Of a DNA stretch of 64,000 bases, positions 22,301-33,179 are shown piece after piece (positions within the stretch are counted from its first letter, which is position 1; the number at the start of each line of letters is the position of its first letter). The notes beneath the pieces were generated by a model, which ran no database searches, was not told the origin of the DNA, and saw only the letters and a program-made list of their open reading frames with translations. The position numbers were made by a program, and so were the translations under genes. Source of the stretch: Agapanthus africanus (lineage: Eukaryota; Streptophyta; Magnoliopsida; Asparagales; Amaryllidaceae); NCBI GenBank assembly GCA_030015575.1, contig CM057338.1:307771827-307835826 (forward strand). The letters run 5' to 3'.

Positions 22301-23881
22301 TCCCCTATGTCTATTTAATTATCACACGCATTTTTTATTTACAGGACCAAATTTAGATGACGGCGTGACAGGTGAAGCGCCGACAACTAAAAAGCATGAA
22401 GCGTCCAATCTTTCTCTGGACTCTAGGACCGTTCCAACTGCCGCTCTTTCCCCCTGTGGATCTTTAATATCGGCGGGTGATGCAAGCGTTACGATAGCCC
22501 TTGTCGAATCAGGTGATGAAGCCGTGGGCTTTGAATCTGCTCTCCCAATGGAAACCGAAGAAGCCGTCACAGCTGGTGACGCTTCGGGCACGATTTCGGT
22601 TTCTGACTTGTCAGGTATTCCTTGGGTTATTATCTTTGCGTTTTTTAATCCTGCTAAGCGTCTCTGATGATATTTCCTTTGTCTTGAGCATAGGCGCAAT
22701 AAACCCTGAAGTTGTACTGGCCGAAGAATTACCGCCAGCCGCTGCCTTGATTGTCACGGTTCCTTCTGTGCTTACCCGAGTTTTGGAAGGTAAGGGTTTC
22801 TTATTTAGTTGCTTTATTGTAGATACCATTTTTCTTTGCTTTAGCCATATATTGTTGCAACCTTACAGGAGTGCTCTTTGACCATTTGTACCAAGTGCTA
22901 CACCTGCACTTTTCCTTCCAATCGGAAGTCGTTCCCTCTTCCAGCAGTGGTCAGTATATTCTTTATTTAGCGTTTCTCCTTTTCGTGAGTAAACTCTTTG
23001 CTGATAAGCCTTCCTTATATTGACCCCAGCATCACAGTTCAAAGGAGGGAGCGAAGGAACATCCAAGCCTTTGGAGCTTCATTTTTTTCTACCTTCAACA
23101 ACTGGTACGGTAGATTCCGTCCCTTAGGTGTTTTCTTTTTCTTTCAAGTTGAAATCTGACCGTAATTTATTTTGCAGCGTTTACACCGGCTTCAGCTCCT
23201 TTTAAGTCCCGCATTCCCATGCCCGCGGAGCCCTTCACTAAATGTCCATCTTCTAGGGGCACGGTGAATAGCCGGCGAACGTTAAGCGAGTTTATCAAGG
23301 ACCTTGACGCCGAGGCTCTCAAATCTGCTATAGATTTTGCCGACGAAGTCAATCCAATGCTGGCGACGCTCGTGAATTTCCACACTGAAGACCTCGTCGG
23401 TTCTTAGGTCGATTATTGTAGGAAGATCGAGGCTTGTCTGCATGAGATTGAGCTTAAGTGCCTCGGTCCTGAAGTATTAACTTTGAAATCACAGCGAACC
23501 GCATGGATCAAGCAGAGCGTCACTTTCATTTGATATTTTGAACAAGAGGTGACCTTGAGGCGAAAGGATCATGAGACAGCTTCCGGCGAATCCGTCCAAT
23601 TGCGCGTCCAGATTGAAGCGAATGCCGCGCAACTGAAGTTATTTTTGAAAACCTCCAACGTTGTATTTCTGACGGGTTAGCGCTTAGGCAGAAGCTTGAC
23701 TTCACTGAGCGGGTCACGCAAAGTTGCGAAGTTGTCAAATGGGAAATTGCTGGGAAGCTTTCATCCTGCTTGCAACAACGAGCTCAAATCGAAGCGGAGC
23801 TGGCCACCGTAGCTGAACGCGAGGAGGAATTGTGGGGTGCACCTGAGCGGATCGTTAGTTTGTTGAAAGCACCTCCTTCTT
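19329..23881 (+). pseudogene. Antisense extra gene of element A with plant-mobile-domain-like protein and many small introns
   Basis: Plus strand, antisense to gag-pol of A. It starts MASDSSFPFVRSESAF after a splice acceptor. The region 19700-21120 resembles the plant mobile domain (aminotransferase-like family): WWIKSFLEQWNIPTHTFLL, then SLEEFVEISGLPVIGEHYEE, then FFLGFIGLWLSWFTLPTHP. Downstream are Ser/Ala/Pro-rich segments and a coiled-coil-like tail (IEAELATVAEREEELWG) ending near 23881. Small introns with GT-AG ends are visible at about 21626-21702, 21778-21862, 22283-22344, 22615-22693, 22790-22868, 22950-23030 and 23105-23177 (62-85 bp). Tat-lineage elements are known to carry extra ORFs, some antisense and some with a domain shared with DNA transposons. 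This copy is broken. Function unknown. Confidence 0.75.
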
Positions 23882-24069
23882 AATCATTGTAATTGTATTC
23901 CCCTTTTTGCATTGGTTGTATCTCTTAATCATTTTGATTCATGAAGAATATACATTCTCTTTTATGCGCTCATCTGTGTCTTGATGCCTTGATGTGGTGG
24001 TAATTAGATTACTTACTCGTTTCAGATTTTGTAGTTTATGCGCTCGATTCGGATCCTGTAGTTTATTCA
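23882..24069. other. Spacer after the antisense gene of A
   Basis: AT-rich and non-coding. May hold the 3' UTR and poly(A) signal of the antisense gene; nothing definite is seen. Confidence 0.4.
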
Positions 24070-24215
24070 CTCATTTCGGAGTTTGTAGTTTCTAGTTTAT
24101 AGACTCATTTCGGAGTCTCTAGTTTATTCACTCATTTCGGAGTCTCTAGTTTATGAACTCATTTCGGAGTTTCTAGTTTATGGACTCATTTCGGAGTTTG
24201 TTTAGTTTACCTCAT
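24070..24215. repeat. 27-bp tandem repeat in A, about five units
   Basis: The word ctcatttcgg occurs at 24070, 24104, 24131, 24158 and 24185, settling into an exact 27-bp spacing, with linker agtctctagtttatgaa. Confidence 0.85.
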
Positions 24216-24659
24216 TTGGACTTATAGGCAAACTTGTCCTAACGTCATAAATAACCCCTGCTCTTTGCGACAGAGGTCCGTTAGGTTTTGTGGTACTAGG
24301 GTTTTTAGTCCGTGGTACTGCCGCGTTGGCTGATGCATTCCCTGATATGCAGACTTTACGCTGCTGTTTGAGTAGCCCTACGACAGTCGTGTCTTTGATC
24401 CCTTCTGGGCTGGACAAGACGTCTTCAAGTAATCTTCTTAGGCAGTTTGACCGTCGGAAGAGCAAGCGTTAGGAATTTTGCCATGTCGCTTTTTACTTGA
24501 TATTAGGCTCAGTTTGGGAGCCCCGATGAGTCATAACCACTCCGCACTAGTGTGGGATGATCCCCGATAGTCATTCGGATTTTATTTGAGTTGTCGTCAA
24601 GATCCTGAATCTAAGAATTTGGCATTTGCTTCCTTTTGATTTGGCTATTTTGGAGCCTT

Positions 24660-25085
24660 TGTTGATATTGTGTCTGCTATAACGAGAAGAATGTCGGAGT
24701 AGTCTTTAGGTTGTTTTGTGAACCGTCAAGACTAGGAGGTAGGAATTTTGCCATGGTTCCGTTTTGTTTTGACCTTGGGGTCCTTTGTTAACGTCGTGTT
24801 TGCATCCTGCTGGACTTAAGAAGGAATGCCGTTGTTGAAATTGCGTCTGTTGTAACAAGAAGCATGTCGAGGTAGTTCTTAGGTTGTTTTGTGAACCGTC
24901 AAGACTTGGAGCTAGGAATTTCGCCATGGCTCCGTTTTGTTTCGACCCCGGAGTCTTTTGTTGACGTCGCGTCTGTATTCTGCTGGAGTGAGAAGGAACA
25001 CCATTGTTGACATTGCGTCTACTGTAACGAGAAGCATGTCGAGATAGTCTTTAGGTTATTTTGTGAACCGTCAAGACTTAGCTCT
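24660..25085. repeat. ~172-bp tandem repeat in the 3' region of A
   Basis: The word gtgaaccgtcaagact recurs at 24718, 24891 and 25063 (spacing 173 and 172 bp), with aacgagaagcatgtcgag and gttgaaattgcgtctgt in each unit. The related array in C (54720-56000, inverted) has a unit of about 137 bp and more copies. Confidence 0.8.
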
Positions 25086-25137
25086 TCCTTTGATGGAGCC
25101 AGGTGAGAAAATGTGGCTCCCTTTTTGTTTGTGCCCA

Positions 25138-25510
25138 TGGATTGTATACAGGGGTCGATGTGGGCTCACCTGCAGGGCAAAAGTTTCATTTCATTTTATT
25201 TCTTTCCGCGATTCTTTTTCATTTCAGCTTTTTATATCGCAAAAGTCGTGATTGCCCAATCATTTCGGCTTTTTATCGCGGTGCCCAATCATTTCGGCTA
25301 TTTTTTCTTTTTACTCGCTGCTTTTTATTGCGAGCTGCCCAAACATTTCGGCTATTTATATTTTTTTATTTTCACTCACTGTTTTTTTTATTGCGAGTTA
25401 CCCAAACATTTCGGCCATTTCATATGCATATATTTTGCTCGCTGATTTTTATTGCGAGTTGCCCCATCATTTCGGTTATTTCATATGCATATATTTTTGC
25501 TTACAGATTT
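25138..25510. repeat. catttcggc repeat block and GTGGATTGTATAC-like module in A
   Basis: Module (a)tggattgtatac at 25138-25149 followed by acctgcagggc. From about 25250 the phrase tgcccaatcatttcggct with ttactcgctg and ttttattgcgag recurs about five times (25253-25490). Inverted copies lie in C at 54290-54560. Confidence 0.75.
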
Positions 25511-25552
25511 TTTGTTGTGAATATGGACCTTAAGATCTGGTACCAATCTTGA

Positions 25553-25740
25553 CATCAGCATCGCTACTATTGGGATATTGCCAGGAGAGAATCATCATTT
25601 GCCTCGAGAGGACTTGGGGTTTGATACCTGTTTAGGCATCAGTATCGCTCCAACTGAGATACTGCCAGGAGCGAATCATCATTTGCCTTTACAGATTTGA
25701 ACAAAGGTGGCTTAGCAAACAGGGTTAGGATCCTTCCGAC
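25553..25740. repeat. Two units of the catcagcatcgct module in A
   Basis: catcagcatcgctactattg and catcagtatcgctccaactg, each followed by gccaggag and aatcatcatttgcct, spaced about 80 bp. Equivalent to the 84-bp array of B at 7189-7500. Confidence 0.75.
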
Positions 25741-26135
25741 TAAGAATTTTTGACTTTATGAGCCATAAGGGTCTCATAAAGGTGTATGTTCTCCTTAGAA
25801 GTCGTGAGGACTTCTAAGTGGTGTTTTCTCTTACAAGTCGTAAGGATCTCATAAGAGTATTTTCTTCTTATAAGTCGAGAGTACTTATAAGTGTCGTTTA
25901 CCATATGACGACATTCCTCATCATTGGTGGAACTTGGTGGGGGAAAATCGTTTGTTTGTGCCCGTGGATTGTATACAAGGGCCAATATTGGACCGCCTGT
26001 AGGGCAACTTAGGGAATACAACGGCTTAAGGACAGGTTTGGATCCCCGTAACTTAAGACTTTGAATCGTATGAGTCGTGAGGGTCTGATAGGAGGAGTTC
26101 TCCTTACGAGTCGAGAGGATCTCGTAAGTGAAAAT
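25740..26135. repeat. Hairpin cassettes in the 3' region of A
   Basis: Stems TATGAG/CTCATA, CTTAGAAGT/ACTTCTAAG, CTTACAAGT/CTCATAAG and CTTATAAGT/ACTTATAAG between 25755 and 25895. A second, shorter set with CTTACGAG/CTCGTAAG lies at 26060-26135. The module cccgtggattgtatac (gtggattgtatac at 25964-25976) lies between them. Homologous to 7550-7745 in B and three cassettes in C, with different arm sequences that remain complementary. Confidence 0.75.
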
Positions 26136-26140
26136 TTTAC

Positions 26141-26505
26141 GAGATTGCGCCTTTTCAGGTTTTCACAAGCTCGCTAGTAGCCCTGCTGTTTTTACTCACG
26201 GCGCCTTTTCGAGTTTTCATCCTTGCCCATTTTGCTTGTGGACGTACCATTTTTTTTAACAACGAGATTGCGCCCTTTCAGGTTTTCACAAGCTCGCCGG
26301 TAGCCTTGCTGTTTTTACTCATGGCCCCCTTCGGGTTTTCATCCGTGCCCATTTTGCTTGTGAACGTACCGTTTTTTTAACAACGAGATTGCGCCCTTTC
26401 ATGTTTTCACAAGCTCGCCGGTAGCCCTGCTGTTTTTACTCACGGCGCCCTTTCGGGTTTTCATCCGTGCCCATTTTGCTTGTTGACGTACCGTTTTTTT
26501 ACTTG
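26141..26505. repeat. ~122-bp tandem repeat with CCCTTTCGGG hairpins in A, three units
   Basis: gagattgcgc occurs at 26141, 26264 and 26385 (spacing 123 and 121). Each unit has gccctttcgggttttcac (or a variant), aagctcgccggtagccctgc, tttttactcacggcgcc and tcatccgtgcccattttgct. Inside a unit, GAGATTG can pair with CAAGCTC, and CACGG with CCGTG, around the small cccttTCggg element. Confidence 0.8.
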
Positions 26506-26589
26506 GGCTGCAGTCTTTGCCGTTGGAGATTTGATTGCAACATAGATCCCAAGAGAAGATATCACCATTTTTGGGGCAATGCGCTATGT

Positions 26590-27010
26590 TTGAGGCGAAG
26601 TACTAGTTTAGGGACATTTCGGTCCATTTCCAGTTTAAGAACGTAGTGGTCCATTATCACCTTTTTTTTAGGTGAAGCTTTAGTTTGAGGACATTACGGT
26701 CCGTTGTTAGTTTAGGGACGTTTCGGTCCATTGCCAGTTTAAGGACGTAGTGGTCCATTGCCAGTTTAAGGACGTAGTGGTCTATTATCACTATTTTTGA
26801 GGTGAAGCTTTAGTTTAAGGACATTACGGTCCGTTGTTAGTTTAGGGACATCTCGGTCCATTGCCAGTTTAAGGACGTAGTGGTCCATTATCACCATTTT
26901 TGAGGTGAAGCTTTAGTTTAAGGACATTACGGTCCGTTATTAGTTTAGGGACATCTCAGTCCATTGCCCATTTAAGGATGTAGTAGTCCTTATCACCATT
27001 TTTAGGTGAA
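26590..27010. repeat. agtttaaggac repeat in the 3' region of A, shared with its LTR
   Basis: Repeats of agtttaaggacgtagtggtc, tatcaccatttttgaggtga and agtttagggacatctcggtc. Related units form the 48-49-bp array in LTR A (3060-3350). Confidence 0.8.
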
Positions 27011-27094
27011 GCTTTTCCGAATACCACTTAGTGTTTTGACTCAGGAAGATAGCGAGCGGACAAGAGTGTCATCATCTATTATTGACCTAACTCG

Positions 27095-28010
27095 TGACTC
27101 GTCATACGTAGTATTTCTTGAGGAATCGGTCGTTTATTGGCCGGAAAGGTCTTTCGCTATGCATATCCATGAGCAAATAGGCCCCACTTTGATAGACCTT
27201 GACTATGATGTACGGGCCTTCATAGTTTAGCTCAAATTTCCCTCGTTTTGTACGATTAGGGATCATAGGTCTTTTGACGACTAGCATGAGTTCGCCTTGG
27301 CGGAATGTTCTCGGTCTAGTCAGTTTTTTGTATGAGCGTGTCATCCTTGCCATGTAAGCTTCTAGGTTTTGTTGCGCCATGAGGCGCATTTCATCAAGGG
27401 TGTTGAGCTCATCAAGACGAAGATGGGCATTTTCATCATCTGTTAGCTCGTATCGAACCTCTACACGGAGAGAAGGGAGTTCTATTTCCAAAGGAAGGAC
27501 TGCTTCAGTGCCGAATACGAACGTGTATGGTGTTGTATTCGTAGCTGTTTTGAACGTCGTTCGGTATGCCCAGAGAGCTTCGAATAGTCTCTTGTGCCAG
27601 TCCCTTTTGTTTCTGGACACCGTTTTCTTTATAATCTTGGTCAAGGTCTTGTTGAAAGCTTCAGCTAGACCATTAGCTCGGGGATTATAAATGGATGAGT
27701 ATCTCTACTCTATTTTGTGCTGTTTTGCGAAGCGACTGATTTTATAACTCCTGTAGGCTGGCCCATTATCCGAGATTATCCGTTGCGGAGTACCGAACCA
27801 GTAGATGACATGTGTCTTGAAGAAATGGAGAATATTCTCCATCTTCACCACCTTTAGTGATATTGCTTCCGCCCACTTAGAAAAGTAGTCGGTCGTTGCC
27901 AGTATGAACCGGTTTTCTTTGGATGACGCCGGTTCAATGGGATCGATTATGTCGGTTCCCCACATTTCGAATGGCCAGCTAGCTACCATTGGGTGTAGCG
28001 GATTTGGATG
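27095..28010 (-). pseudogene. pol: Integrase region of element A
   Basis: Minus-strand blocks: FEMWGTDIIDPIEPASSKEN and ATTDYFSKWAEAISLKVVK (core), GTPQRIISDNGPAYRS, KIIKKTVSRNKRDWHKRLFE, EALWAYRTTFKTATNTTPYT, EAVLPLEIELPSLRVEVRY, and the closing RFLKKYYV. Closely similar in layout to the integrase of B. It follows the gag-like region directly in this copy; no reverse transcriptase is recognised. Fossil. Confidence 0.88.
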
Positions 28011-28029
28011 TTGGTGGATGAAGTCCCTG

Positions 28030-31000
28030 TGAATCAGACACGAGTGACACTGCTTTGCTCTGGTTGGAGTACTTTGTGACTCTTCCTCGCTGCGTCTTCT
28101 TCATTCTGACGTCGATGCTTGACCTTTTTGTATATGTCCATTTTACGTTCTCGGTCAGCTCTGCTCTTTTGAAAAGCTTCGTTTAGCAGCCTGTCAATTA
28201 GGCCTTCTGAAAGCTCCGAGGATTTTGGCACCGACTCTGCCCCCAGTTCCTCTGCGTTGCTTCTCGACGCCAAGGGAGTTTCTTCGTTATTTAACGACGA
28301 ATGAGAAATCATGCGGCAACTTGCTACATAATCTTCGGTTTCTCCTGACGAGCCATTTCCCTCATTATCGTCACTATCTCCGTTCTAAAGTATATGGTTG
28401 AGAAACTCTTCGAGGGTGACTGGGGTCCGCACCTTCTGGTTGTACTCCTCCAGCGCGTCGATGTACTTTTTCAGGTCCGTGCGCTTGTCGTCAGGCTGCA
28501 CGGAGTTCTTGGCCTTCTTCTTTTCCTTCGAAGACTTTGAGGGTTTGACCTGGGTGTTTTGCCCATCGTTAGTAGTTTTTGGTGTGGGGCGTGGTTTCAG
28601 CATTCCCTTAATGATCTCGGGCTCCAGCAGGCTTTTCCACCTGATCGCCGGACATGCTTGAAGATCCTTCAGCATTCTTTTGGTTTTAGCTGAAAGGATA
28701 ACTTCCTACGGAGCTTCTTTCACAAACGAACATGATGCCCCCGGCGTATCCACCTTTTTAGGAGCATACCTCTGTGGCAGGTTCACCCTCCAGTTCTCTG
28801 ACAGTGTGAATTTCCCATGACGGTACTGGTCCTCGACCCAGTTCTTGAAGATATAGCAATCCTTAATGGGGTGGCTTACCATTCGTTGATAGGAGCAGTA
28901 GTTGGGATTGTTGACGTCACCGGGCTGCGGTGGACGTGCTTACTCGTTTGTTGTGCACTGCCAGTTCGAACAATCTCCTCGTTTTATCATGGGGAAATGA
29001 GTAACCATGTCATAGCTTCTCTTCCAGGGATTGGCGTGGGCGCGCGTTGTTTTGGCGAGCAACCAGTTTCGGGTCACTCGGTTGTTTTTAGTATTAGCAA
29101 CGAAGGCCGCTTTCCCTTTACCCTTTGCATTCCGAGGGTCCATTTTTGAAGAGGAAGGCCCGTGGCCTATCTGGTTCATTTGGGCTAACTTGTCGATCAG
29201 AGCCTGGAAGATGGTCGGCTTAAAGAACGTCATGAACTGGGACACAGTCGCTTTAGGATCGAGAGTCCCTATGAACATGCCCACGGCAGGAGCTTCTTCG
29301 ATGCGTTGTTTGCATTTTGACCAGAGGTTCCGCTATCGGATTGCGTATTGAACCCAGGTCTCTCCTGGCTTCACCCTGGCATTGATTAATGTCGTGATTA
29401 GGGTGCGCTCGCTTGCACTAGCGAACTGCTGCATGAATAGCAGTTCCATTTCCGTGAATGTTTTGACAGAGTCATTTGGGAGCTCCGAGTACCATTCGAA
29501 TGTTGTTTCCGACAGGCTGCCAACGAACTGGCAAAGCAGCAATTTATCGTCGCCTCAAGTATTGCCGCATAAAACTCTGAACCGAGTCACGTGCTGATGA
29601 AGATTGCATGTCCCCTTGTGCACATGGAATTTGGGGATCGTATATCCCAGCGGGTATTTGATTTGATCATACCAGCCCGGATACGGTCGCCTAGTTCTGA
29701 CGACTTGGCCAGTCGTTTCACTCGCTTGATGAGCTCGTATTTTTTGAGCTATGTAATCATCAAGGGCAGCCTTGGAGATCGTTTCCTCCCTGGCTGTTGA
29801 TAAAACTGGAAGAGGGTTTGATATTTTCCCTCTGTCATCCTCGATGATTATCGGCGGGTCTTCAGCTGGAGGTTCTGGCTGGATCATCATTCCAACCATG
29901 TCTTAGAACAGGAGTGCCATCTGTTTTATATTAGCAGCCTGTTCCGTGGCCTCCTTATCCTTTCTTTCCAGCACCCTTCGCAGGAACTCTGTATCGGTCT
30001 CTTGTTCCTGGCGCTGTTCACTTGTTAATTCCGGACTTTCTTTTTGCCCGGTGAGTGCTGCCATTTTTGTCAGCATCTTCTGGAGCTTTTGTTGTTGCAC
30101 CTGAGCCTTTGTTAATGACCGAGTTTTCGGTCGATGACCTACGGAAGCACGGCTTTCCTCTTTCCCTAAAGACTTGTAAACTGTGTTCACAATCATGCCC
30201 CCAGACTTGGGGCGTTTCGTTCCAGCGCCTTTGGAATTTGCCGCCGGTGGTGGGAGATTCTCCGGCCTTCACTTTTTGTGGGAGGTGGAAGTTGAAAGAG
30301 CCATTGTAGCAGGCGCATGTGTGAAAGAAGTCCCTCGCTGTATGGTGGAGGGATGACTTTCCTCTTGTCGAACCTTTATTTTCTCCGGTTGACGAGAGTG
30401 GTCCTTGTTGATCACAGAATCCCGGACTTTCCGCCAGACTCTGTAGATTTAGGAGGACAGCCGCTGAGGGGGCCGCTCCGGCTTTTCCTGCATCATGTTT
30501 TTAGTAGGAAGTGGAGATTTCTTCAGCACTGCGGTCGGAGAGTTCTTTCGCACCCTCCTAAGCAGATCAAAGCTGTTTTAGGTTAGAACAGCAGCGTCAA
30601 CTTTCATCATTGGAGCTGGTGGGTGAGTCCAGAGGGGGAGTTTCCCCAGCTCTTCTCACTCGGCGCCAGTGGTGACGTCAAGTGTGCCATGCCGATGGGA
30701 CTACCTCAGTTATGGAAGCGGCTCCGTCGTGCCCCCTGCTTTGGTTAGGGACTGCTACTGGTGCCAGCTTGTCGAAGACAGACGTCCATTGAGAGGGAAT
30801 GACCAATCTTTCAAAGGCCGACTTTCTGGAAGGGGAAGCACTTTTGATGACTTCGCCCATAGCAGGAGTGGGCAGGACTGTTCATTTTGGAATAGCCCTT
30901 TCAGGTATCGCGAGCCTCTTTGCGGGCCCACTTGAGCTTCGGCTCAGCCTGTTGAAGAATGACGTGGTAGACTTGGACGACCCATTGAGAGGGGCCGTCG

Positions 31001-31230
31001 TGGTTGCAAGTTGATCGAAGACCGACTTCTTGGGAGCTTCCTGTGGAGGCACTAAAGCGCTGAAACTTGTTGGCATGAGCATGGTCCCGAAGAACAATCC
31101 AGTGGTGGCTTAAGTTACCAACCTCACCGGTATTGAAAATATGGAGGCTGCATTGGGCCCATATGTCACTCTTCCTGTCGGGGCAGAGCGGGAGTTGTTG
31201 CTGCAGTTGGTGCAGCTGGAAGCCATTGAT
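28030..31230 (-). pseudogene. gag: gag region of element A
   Basis: Begins near 31226 with MASSCTNCSNNSRSAP, the same N-terminus as in C. Then basic and Pro-rich sequence, VQQQKLQKMLTKMAALTGQK near 30110, YPGWYDQIKYPLGYTIPKF near 29690, LLCQFVGSLSETTFEWYSEL near 29540, FFKPTIFQALIDKLAQM near 29220, and a C-terminal charged region with DLKKYIDALEEYNQKVRTP near 28440. All blocks match the gag of C. Several breaks. Confidence 0.85.
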
Positions 31231-31360
31231 ATTCACTTCATCTTTCTGCATAGGATCAAGACACCAAATCATAGTATCTCGAGTCCAAGGGCAACCATTG
31301 CAAACCGCAATTTTGTTCGCGAAACACGACACATGAAGTGCGGAGTAGAAAGAGGAAAAG

Positions 31361-31378
31361 GTCCCACCGGGCGTGCCA
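31361..31378 (-). promoter_or_regulatory. Primer binding site of element A
   Basis: Minus-strand tggcacgcccggtgggac, five bases inside the LTR end at 31384, identical to the site of C and one base from that of B. The initial TGG fits a tRNA CCA end. Confidence 0.8.
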
Positions 31379-31383
31379 GAATT

Positions 31384-33060
31384 TGTTCTCCGCCGAAAGA
31401 CGCGACCGGGACGTTAGGACGCCTGGCATGAATTTTGGGGGGCAGATGCTATTTGGATTTATCCTTCCACCTCTCTGAAGATGCCAAGTTGATTTATGGC
31501 ACCGTATATTGGAGGTTTGGACGAATGCGGCCGTTGTAGCAGACTTCATCAGATTCCCCCTCGTTTGTGAGGGGTTTTTGATTGTGGGGACGCTCATCCC
31601 TGCAGGCGCAAGCCACTGCAGTTAATTATGTTACCGCATCGCGATAACCACTTTCTCCTGCTCTGGATGTTCACTTCGTGTCATGTGTGTTTGTTTTATT
31701 TTTGGTTGCCTGTGGATTTTATATGGAGACTAATTTATGTTACCGCCCGTAGGGCATGGATTAGTCCAAATCCATATTTCTTAGATTTGGGACTTTTATT
31801 TAAGAACCGTTAATCTATTTTGGGATTAAGATCGACTTAAACGTAAGTGAGCATTCGGGGGCTCGGTTTGTTTTTTGTTAAGGATACGTTAGTCCAATTT
31901 GAGACTAAGATCTACTTAACAGGGTATTAGGATCATTTTTGTTTCAGATCCAACAAGAGAGCATTTGGGCTCTGTTGTCTTAGTTTAGAGACATTTCGGT
32001 CTATTGTCTCCATTTTGAGGCGAATGTTACTTTAAGGACATTTCGGTCTATTGTCGCCAAGCACTTTCATTCTGTGGCGCCCACGTGAAAGTCACGTGGG
32101 ACGCTGGGCGCTAGGGCGCCGCTCACTGAGTGCTAAACGCACCTGAGTTCTGAGACGTCCACATGAGGGGCACGTGAGACGCTAGGCGCTGAGTGCCGCT
32201 TATTGAGTGCTAAGTAATCCTTATTTAGTGGCGCACACATGAAGGGCACGTGATGCGCTGGGCGCCGCCCATTGAGTGCTAAGCACTCCTGAGTTCTTTT
32301 GTAGCGCCCACGTGAGAGGCACGTGCGGCGCTGGGCGTTGATCGCCGCCCACTGAGTGCTAAGCACTCCTGAGTTCTTTTGTAGCACCCTCGTGAGAGGC
32401 ACGTGGGGCGCTGGGCTCTGAGCGCCGTCCACTGAGTGCTAAGCACTCCTGAACTCTCTCTCTTTTTTTTGAAAGATCCACAGGATCTTTATCTACTTTT
32501 ATTTACCTGACATTTCTAAGAAGAGAGTTCTTCTTCCTCGAGAATTTAATTCTCTGTTCTTTCGAAGCTTTCTATTTTTTTTAAGCTTATGGGGGGTTCC
32601 TCCTCTTTAGACTTGAAGTCTTAGGTCCTTTATATAGTAAAGGCAATTTGTTGGTTAGCTCCGAAGAAATCTCTTATTAAGAGATCCCAAATGATTTGGA
32701 GACTTTACCCACCGTTGGATCTTTGATCTAAGGACTTCTGTTTTACAGAAAATATTTTCTTGTTTTTAACAAGATTAGGGAAATATTTACCCATACAGAA
32801 TTTATTTTGTAGATAAGTGATTCTTTAATCGGCATTGGATTTTTAATCCAACGGTACTTTATTTTACAGAGGGCAATCTTTATTGTTTAGAAAGATTTGA
32901 GGAATATTTCCTCTAAACAGAATTTAATTCTGCATCCTAATGATTTATCGTCTTCGTTGGATCTTTGATCCAATGGCTCTGCTTAACAGATAGTAGAATT
33001 TAATTCTATGGGGCACCTGCGCTCACGTGTTGTGCACGTGGGCGCTGCTTAAGATCTTTT
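31384..33060 (-). repeat. 5' LTR of element A, incomplete at its outer end
   Basis: Matches the 3' LTR of A (2463-4521 and 17852-18412) but is shorter. Contains the GC-rich ~81-bp array (32040-32450), the intact counterpart of the B insertion site (32494-32505), TATA box cctttatata (32627-32637, minus strand) and the hairpin chain. It stops at about 33060, where copia LTR sequence begins. The rest of this LTR, expected from the other copy, is not seen in the window. Confidence 0.85.
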
Positions 33061-33179
33061 GTTTTACTACCAGCGTTGTGATGGAAGTCACACCAGTGGG
33101 GGCTGGGTAGTCTATAAGCACATCTTTAAACTTGTTCCTAGTCGTAGGATTATCGAGACTGGGTATCGATACTCCCGAG
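33061..33179 (+). repeat. Copia LTR E, left fragment
   Basis: Diverged from but alignable to the LTR of D starting about 180 bp inside it: accagcgttgtgatgg and accagtgggggctgggtagt against the D sequence near 33370-33420. It continues at 42162 after element D. Its start is missing, so the junction with LTR A at 33060 is not a simple LTR end. Confidence 0.7.

Larger units (their letters stand above)
2463..33060 (-). mobile_element. Tat-lineage Ty3/gypsy element A (minus strand), host of element B
   Basis: Element A reads on the minus strand. Its 5' LTR starts at 31384 and its 3' LTR is 2463-4521 plus 17852-19201, split by element B. Between them lie, in element order: primer binding site (31361-31378), gag (about 31230-28030), integrase (about 28010-27100), a long tandem-repeat region (27000-23900) and an antisense gene (23881-19329). 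No reverse transcriptase is recognisable. The LTR starts TGACGCCCC in the element's own orientation and ends in GGAGAACA, shared in form with element C. It is broken many times, and older than B because B lies inside it. Its 5' LTR copy is shorter than the 3' copy and stops against copia sequence at about 33060. Confidence 0.85.

Noticed and set aside
25250-25550. Phe/Tyr-rich frame resembling a membrane protein
   Set aside because: It is an artefact of the T-rich catttcggc repeat; three overlapping frames look similar.
33060-33061. A clean insertion point of copia E into LTR A
   Set aside because: The E fragment lacks its first ~180 bp and the rest of LTR A is not found in the window, so this is a rearranged junction rather than a simple insertion.
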